The position numbers and the translations under genes are program-made. From contig NC_090191.1 in assembly GCF_024679245.1 (NCBI RefSeq), positions 41,393,024 to 41,457,023 on the forward strand: DNA of 64,000 nt, written 5' to 3'. The notes beneath the pieces were generated by a model. The model saw only the letters and a program-made list of their open reading frames with translations, had not been told where the DNA came from and did not search any database. Below are positions 26,474 to 35,400 of this stretch, in pieces. The DNA comes from Pseudorasbora parva. Its lineage: Eukaryota > Chordata > Actinopteri > Cypriniformes > Gobionidae. The first letter of the stretch is position 1. Every line of letters starts with the position of its first letter.

Positions 26474-29400
26474 AAGACAAGTCTTCCCATTAAAAGCCAT
26501 GCGCACAATTATAATGTTCTCTTTATAGTTGTATGTCGCCGATGTGACAGACTATGACATCACTGTATTTTCCTTTTTTCAAGTGTTTCCAATCATATTT
26601 CAAGCAATTCAAAACCCTCATGGCAAACAGTGTCAAGTGTCAGCTAAAGGAAATTATCCATTATTTATCGGCTTTAATATATCGGCCACATTTTCGAAAT
26701 CAGGCTAATAGTGATGCCAATTAAAAATAAACCTATATCAGTTGAACATAAATAATGTTTTTGAGTCTCTTCTGCTCACCAAGACTGCATTTATTTGATC
26801 AAAAATACAGTAAAAATCCAATCCACCTTTATTTATAAAGCACCTTAAAAACAACACTGTTGACCAAAGTGCTGAACACAATTCACAAAGCATGATCGCA
26901 TGAAAAATAGCAAAATATTACAATTTAAAATGATTTTTTTGTCATGTGAGTATATAGTAAAGTGGAATTTATTTCTGTTTTCAGCTTTATTACTCCAGCT
27001 TTCAGTGTCACATGATCCTTCACTAGTCATTCTAATATGCCTAAGAAACATTTCGGATTATTATTATTATTAAATAGAAATCTGTTGTAACATTACAATG
27101 TCTTTTAATGTCACTTTTACTCAGTTTAAAGCTGTCCCTGAACAATATGCACAACTGAAGTGTGACTAAAGCGTGAGGAGAGTCACAAGTGGAGAAGTAT
27201 TTTAATAACTCTTTGACGGTTCCCTCGTTGTCTTTTCTCAGCTGAATAACCTGGACCCGGACCTGAAGAACCTGTTTGATATGTGTGGCATTTCTGAGGC
27301 CGAACTCAAAGACAAAGAGACGTCTAAGGTCATCTACGACTTCATCGAGAAGAAAGGAGGAGTAGAGGCTGTAAAAGATGAACTTCGACGACAAGGTGAG
27401 TCCACGAGTTTGGCTGTGGCTGCCGAGGGTGTGATATTAGAAACAAACATGATGGTGTGCTATAATAGAGAAATATTTATATAATTCATCCTAAAGCCCT
27501 GCATTTATGCCCGAGCCCGACGGGCCCCGACTTTTTTACGCCCCTCGGACCGGGCTTCGGGCCAATTTTCACGTCATACCTAAAACGCGGGCCGGGCTTC
27601 GGGCCTTTTTATAGGCTTCTCCTTCGTTTTATATTTATTTTATCAATTAAAAGGAACAATGAGTTCTGCGCTGGTGGAAACAACACGAGACCAGAATAGC
27701 TAACGCGACTGTCAAGATGGCTCGCACAGTGTTCAGAGCATAGGTTCAGAGTCCGCGCCAGCAGCAGCAGCGCGCGTTTCTTCAGCGCAGCTGCTAGAGT
27801 TAAGGCCGGGGAGACACTGCAAGCGTGGTGTGAGCGTGGCCTTTCTGTTGCGTGTCATCCGCGGGGCGTCTGCTGCTATTAATGTACAGGGAAGCCCTAT
27901 ACTTCATGTTAAATATAAATATATTGCCTATTGATACAGCAAAGACAACGTCGGCAGTAGCCGGCCCATGCCATATCCATGGTTTTGACGGCAAAAGGCT
28001 ACAGAATAATTCGTTCTGTATTGACTGGTTTAATATTTCAAAATCGATAAGTAGGCTATGTTGTTTTTTATTATTACAACTAGGCCTATCTGCATTTATG
28101 TTAACCTACAGACTTTCAAACATGAAAATGTCATTATGTGTCACAATGTGTTATGGGCTATATGTTGTAGTCAGATAGATATGATGGTGCTGCAACACGC
28201 ATCGCCGCAAATGACTACTGCAAGCCAACGCAAATGGCTGTAAATGAAACTTAAAATAAGTCTAAGATAGTCAAAAACACCATCATCTTCAATAAAAATG
28301 AATGAGATGAATGAGATCATTATCTTACCAGTGCGTCGCGCTCTCTTATGTGGTATTTGAATCTGAAATAAGCTGCTGAATAAAATGCATCTTAATCTTT
28401 TGCTTCCGTTGCTGTAAACTCCGTTAAATGAGCATATACCCCGGGAATTGAAGATCGGATTTATATTCATTTGCGTAGGTGTAAGGTAGGCTATAAGACA
28501 ACCTGCATGTGCTTTTTTTATTTTATTTGTTTAGCTCCGTTTGCGAGAGCCGCGAGCAGAATCAGCCTGCCTCAGCTCGTCAAAAATGCCTTTTAGGCTA
28601 CTGGTGGTAATAGTTGGCGAAATTAACTAACATTGTGATGCTTGAAGTGTTTTATGGATTTTATTATAGGCAAGACAAGTCAAGAGTTGATTTGAGAGAC
28701 TAAATTAATTAAATATGCGGTTAACTCACTGTCGGCCGCTGGCCGCTTTTGGTCGTCACTTAAAAAAATTAAAACTTTAATTTAACAAACAAAAAAATGC
28801 TCTAAACATTTTTCTAAATTAACGTAATAAAGAAACGAAACGAAAAATAACTACTTTGACATTAAAAACAAAACAGAACTATTTTAATGGCTGCTACAAT
28901 GTAAAAAAAAAAAAAAAACGGGCTCCAGTCGGACTCGGGCCGAGAATTTTGATAAGCTGTCGGACACGGGCCGGGCTAGGGCCTCAGCGTCTCGGGCTAG
29001 GGCCGGGCTAGGGCTTAGATTTGAGGCCCGTGCAGGGCTCTAATTCATCCTTTAGGACCACCTAAAGGTTATTTTGCCTTTTGTACAAGTCTGCAGTGAT
29101 AAAAAGAGAACCAGTTTTTTGCGATGGCCCAATCAGAAGGCTTGCATCCAAACTAATGTTACAGCAAGACTTGTGTGGTCTGAAGGTGTATGTGTGTGTG
29201 TGTGTGTGTGTATCTAGAAAATACTTTTAGTTCCTCTAGATCCAGAGTTGGAGTCAAGAACTTAAGACACAACAAAACTAGAGGGTGTGCGATTTATATA
29301 TCGTCTAGGATAATATCGTGATTGCTGTTTTTAACGATGTGAGATCTGACATAATCAAGTGTGTCCGTCACTTTACAAAAACACAACTAGAGCGCAGGCA

Positions 29401-32400
29401 TACACTACATGATGCATTTATAATAGGGCCGGGACTCGATTAAAAGGCTTTGTAATTAATTAATCGAAATTAATCGCATTTTAATTGCATACAAACATTT
29501 GACCTGAGAACAGTGAGAAGTAATTTTTCACATGGATATTTAGTATACCATTGAATAATGACTGAATACATGAGCTTAAAGGTGGGGTGAAACACTCAGT
29601 CAATCTCATGTCAATCTTGAGTACCTATAGAGTAGTATTGCATCCTTCATATCTCCGAAAAGTCTTTAGTTTTATTATATTTATAAAAGAAATATGGGCT
29701 GTACCGAGTCTTTCTGGAAAAACCGAGCGGCTGGAGGCGTATCGAGTGACTGGGGGCACTCTGAGGAGGACACACACACAAAGCGGTGGGACTGTTTATA
29801 ATTACACAAAACATGAGATTGGCTCTATACAACTCAATGTATTTATTGGTTTTCAACATTTTTGCTTAAAATGGTCTCTATTGTCTTTTCTTGATTCCTT
29901 GTTGTGCTGAGTCCAATAATTTCTGCTTGCAGCTATATTTATTAAATGTAAGAGTTTGACACGAGATGATGCATACATTTAATTAGTTCAGAAAAATGTC
30001 TCTAAAAAGGTAAAAATGCCTGTAAAAAGTCATCATCTTTTCCATAAGTTAAAAAAAAAATTTGTTGTGTGTCACTGCTGTGAACTGAGCACCACACAGA
30101 ATATGAAGAATATCAAAAGCTTAAGAAATTAGCTGTCAAGGAACACAATAAACACACTCAACAAAAGATCGTCTAAAGCACTATTCGCACGGGGTTAGTA
30201 TTATCTGGGGACCTCTGTGATTTAGAAATGACTCCCGCACATCTGAGTTTTGCGTGGCGCATTCGCACGGGATAAGCAAAGCCTGTGATTTTACTGGAAT
30301 TTACTGACTTCTCCCGGATATGATGTCAAGACTTCGTAATCGATATAGCTGAATGAAATCATAAACAGGCATTGATATCGTTTTGATTATTTTATAGTAA
30401 TAAATAAACATAATTTCGTTCAGTTAGATAACAGACACCATGAACTGAGCACAGACCGGCAGCAGGACTCAGATTTCATTTGTCATGAGTGAGAAGCTGA
30501 CTTGCGGCTGACACGCGGCTGACACACGGGGGGAGATTCAATTTCAATGCTAAATGTAAAAGCGCCCATTTAAACAAGCTTGTCATTTTACTGTTCTGTT
30601 CTATTTTTCATTAAGAATAGTATTGATATTAATATTAAACACCCCATTCAATCAGTTTACTCCCAAATTGATAATAAGTTTGGTAATAAGGTTTCTTTCT
30701 TGTATCGCAAAATGTACTGTATTCTTGTTCAAAAATAAGAAACACTAAAATACAACAACAAAAAAAGAAAGTATAATGACGGTGCGCATTATGAATGCAG
30801 CCTCCATTCTTCATGAAGGATAAAAATAGAAATGCTTACAGGAAAAAAAAGACCTTAAAATTATTTACGATCTGCCTAATCTTTGCCAAATCACAGATGT
30901 CGATTCGCACAGGACTACTGTCACAGGACCTCGGTGTTCGGCGAAATATGGTCGGTCATTTGTGGAGGAAGTTTTACTTTACAAATTACAGACATGGCCG
31001 ATTCGCATGGGATAAAGATCACAGACAACCTCTGCAATTATTACAAATCACCAGAGGTCCCCAGATAATACTAGTCCCAATCCCAGACATTTTTTTATTT
31101 GTATTTTTTAAATCAATATCGCACACCCCTACTCTAAATTCCCAGATCTGCATCGAGCCCTGTTGGTTCAGGAAACGGGCTGAAATAAGACTCCAGCTCG
31201 TGTGTGTGTGTGTGTGTGTCTGTCTGTCTTACAGCTGAAAGCTCTCTAGTCCAACTTATTTGTCAGAGTCAGCATTATTGTATGTACTGGGTTACCGAAA
31301 TAAGTTGAGCTGTGAGCCGGGATGAGCACACTGCATCCTTCGGGAATGATGCTTCAGCTGCTTTTCCCATTTTAATAACCCTGGAGTGATATTTCTACAC
31401 TGGGTTTGGCTTTAATGTGTTTGCCTGCATTAGCAAGTCGTTGGACAAGGATATCGGATGAGCAAAATATTATAAAGAAATTAATACTTTTATTTAGCAA
31501 GGATACACTAAATTCAGTGACAGAAATCAATCCATTATAATATCTTTACTGTCACTATTTCAGATAAATGTTTCTTTTGAACTTATGAAACAATATTAAG
31601 CAGTAATATTAAATTGTTTTCAACACTAATAATCATATTTCTTAAGCATTAAATCCTCATATATGAGTGATTAGTGAAGGATCATGTGACACTGGAGTAA
31701 TGATGATAAATTCAGCTTTGATCACAGGATATACATTATACTTTATTATATACTCATATAGAAAACAGATTATTTACATTACGCGGGCGGCTTCTACTGA
31801 CAAACTGAAGATATCCAGCCGGCTACTGTTAACAGTTACATAGTTCAGAACATTGTTGTTGATTAAAGTTGACTTTATGTTAACTAAAGTTAACTATGCC
31901 GAAAACGTTTTGTGTTGGTTTGCGCCGTCAGATATACAGATGTCTATACCGTGTGACTTTGTTGCTCTGGCATGTTAACATTTACCGTAATGTATTTCTC
32001 CAGCACCTCCACCTCCACCATCCAGAGGAGGAATGCCACCGCCTCCACCCCCCCACCTCTCTGGCCCTCCTCCCCCACCCCCCTCTAGAGGCAGAGGAGC
32101 GCCGCCTCCACCCCCTCCATCCAGAGCGCCAGCCACCGCCCCCCCTCCACCTCCACCCATCCGACCGGGTATGGGCGCACCCCCTCCTCCCCCCAGCAGA
32201 GGGCACGGGGCAGCTCCACCCCCGCCTCCAGCACCCCAACCTGCCTCCCTGTCTCCACCGGCCCCTCCGCCTCCTCCTCCATCCTCAATGGGCGGTGCTC
32301 CACCCCCACCGCCGCCTCCTCCGGGGCCGCCTCCTCCCGCGCCTCCTCCACTAACGGAAGTAAATTCTGGGGATATGCCCGGGGGTAAATCTGCTCTCCT

Positions 32401-35400
32401 GGACCAAATTCGAGAAGGGGCGCAGCTGAAGAAGGTGGACCCGAACAGCAAGCCGGCCGTGTCCAGCGGAGGCCGCGGTGCACTCTTAGACCAAATACGA
32501 CATGGCATTCAACTTAAAAATGTGAGTAGAGCGGCAAAGAACCAATGAGAAAAGACACCAATGTTTTAAGTCTATACAAAAATTCACCATTGATGTCACA
32601 ACAGTAATGGACGTTCTTCCGGGTGGCAAAAGCTGAAATCAGACATAGTTAACATGATGATTGAGCGACTGATTAACAAATTCAGGAGATGGCAATACAC
32701 GAAAATAACTAACTTTGGTCTAGTAGATGAAGCGCTAGTCTACTACCATCATTTTTAAACGAGCCTCATTGAGTAGTTATTTTAGTGACTGTTGCTGTTG
32801 GACTTACAATATGTTAGATAACAGGGGAGTAGACCATCTACGATAGCCTAACTCAAAAGGCTATGATCGTTTTCTGTTGCTCGGATCAGACGGCACAGAC
32901 GTGAGCTTTTAAAGGCCCACTGAAATCAAAATAAAGTTTTTTAGCTTTTAGTATGACTGTGTAAGCCTTAAAGTTATGAATAAGCTGGTGTGTTCCAAAA
33001 CTATGACAAAATTAGCATTTAGGAGATATAAGCATTCAAAATTTACAGTCTCCCACTTCCTTTAAAACGAATCTCAGATTTTGGTGACATCATCGCAGAC
33101 TTCACTTTCTCGTCAAATCTTCTGTCCAATCAGAATGCACTCTAGAATCTAAAGCCCGCCCCCTTACACTGCTGAAGCTGAAATCAGTCAGTTAACACAC
33201 ATTTACTCATTTCTACATAAGGCACATAGCACACTAAATATGTGATAGGACACGATTCAGTGTAAATATGCTTTCATTTGAGGCGAATAAAGTCTGTTTT
33301 CACGTTAGTTTCACACACACACACACACCCCAACGGCTCTGGTCTAAATTTAGACTACAGACACGAGAGCGCAGCGCGGATCATATGTGTGAGTCGGCTC
33401 AAACAACAAACATATCGACCCGTTTGAATTCTGCACAGAATGCTACATTTCAGAGCGATATGGAGGAGATTATGATGATAAACAGTGTTAGAGGAAACTG
33501 ACTTTACCAAACAGAGAAGGTCCGCTTTTGTGCTCTAGTCAAACTGTATATTAATGAAACGCTATTGGCTGTTTCAAAAGTAGGGGAGGAGCTGCTAACA
33601 GCTGGAGCCGTTTCAGGGGAAATCACATCCAACACATTGAATAATGCGGCGCGTTTCAAGGCACTTCAGTGGGGCTTAAATGGTGAAAAGGATAGCGTGA
33701 TGTAGACTAGCGCTACTCCGCTAACGTTAGGCATTAACTCAAACTAAACTCGCAGTGATGATGAAATCTATGTGGTACACGCATCAATCATCCGTCAGCC
33801 TATAACTAAGTTTTGCTTTTCCTATTTCCTCCATTTAAATTCGATCAGTAGCCCACCTGACACTAGAAGTTCGGTCTCTTCCTTGTGCTTTTAGGCAGTC
33901 GCTGCAAAAGCGAGGTTTGATCTTCAAAAGAGACCTTAAGTTGACTAATATTAGTCTCGATTTTCCCCAGCTGAAGATGTTGCTCTGCTATGATTTTGTG
34001 GATGGACAGTTTTGACGACGTCCACTCGCTTTAACCTTATTTACTTATTTCTAAAGGAAATCCCTAAAATCCTACACCTTTTGCTGTATATCTGGCGGCG
34101 CAACCCCAAACACAACACGTTTTCATCATAGTTTTTCAGCTTTAATCAACAACAATGTTTTTAACTATTTAAGTGTGTACAGACACCAGTCTATCAAACT
34201 AGGATAAGGGATTAAGCCGGGATATCTTGGTGATCCTGGCTCATTTTATCCGCTAATATACAGTTATCTTTCGTTACCGTTATCATTATTGGTGTGAGTG
34301 TGCCTTCAGGGTACGTTTACATGACAAAGGTGTACTAAATATTGCATACAGATGACAAGATCACCAAGATATCCCATCTTAATCACTTATCTTAGTTTTG
34401 TGCAATAGGCTCCAGAACTGCATGACATTCTGGTTGGACAAAAACATTCTGATCATGTGACTTTTTCAGGTACCGGACACTAACGAATCGGCTTCGCCCG
34501 CTGCCGCCCCCTCAGCTGGGATCGTGGGGGCGCTGATGGAGGTCATGCAGAAGCGGAGCAAAGCAATCCACTCTTCAGGTGTGAGCTTTATGACCGTTAC
34601 GATCACTCAGGCACTATTGTCTTTAGGGTTGGGTACCAAAACCCGGCGGCAATATAGTGCCGGTACCTATACAAAAGTGGCAATAACTCCTTTCTGACAG
34701 TTATAATCTGACTGTGTTTTATTCATATCAGACGCGCATTATATAAGTTACTATATAGTTTACTCTATTCTTCTCCGAGTTCAACAGTCACATACTTTCA
34801 TGTATTTCGTGAGACGAGGATGAATTTATTGATTGTAAATCCGACAGATCCGATTCTCTGAGGTGCAAACTAACATGGCAGCGCCCATCCCGCATTATAG
34901 ATCAAATAACATATAACACAACGCATTCACTTACACATGTTTAAAAAAATCAGAATATCGGATTGCTCATGACATAGGTAACAAGTTTGTGAATATTTTG
35001 AATTTAAAAAATATTAAAAACTACATAAACCGCTACAGCTGAGCTGTCATACATATTGTCATGTGAGAAGCACGACGCGTCGCCATGGAACAATAAGGCG
35101 ATGCGCTCTAAATATTTAGTTAGAGAATATGGTCACATTAATGCAAAATAATGCAGACCAAGACTACAGACTAGTTTCCTGTTATTAGTGCTGTAATATC
35201 AGTAGTATTAGTGCTGTTATTTAGTGTTAAATTAGGCCTTTTGTAGTTGGGTCAGGTGGCTTTATGTCATCCACCATAGTTTTATTGCTTTTTTTTTTTT
35301 TTAAGTATTGGTACCATTTTAAAAGTATCGGTTCAGGCACCGGTAGCGTTTTAAAAGTATCGGTTCAGGCGCCGGTACCGTTTTAAAAGTATCGGTTCAG

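Noticed and set aside
30795..31238. 147-codon plus-strand frame
   Set aside because: It lies across a foldback transposon and (GT)n, with no recognisable domain and no splice context.
31975..32508. Minus-strand glycine-rich frame of 177 codons
   Set aside because: It is the antisense of the polyproline codons in wasl exon 9.
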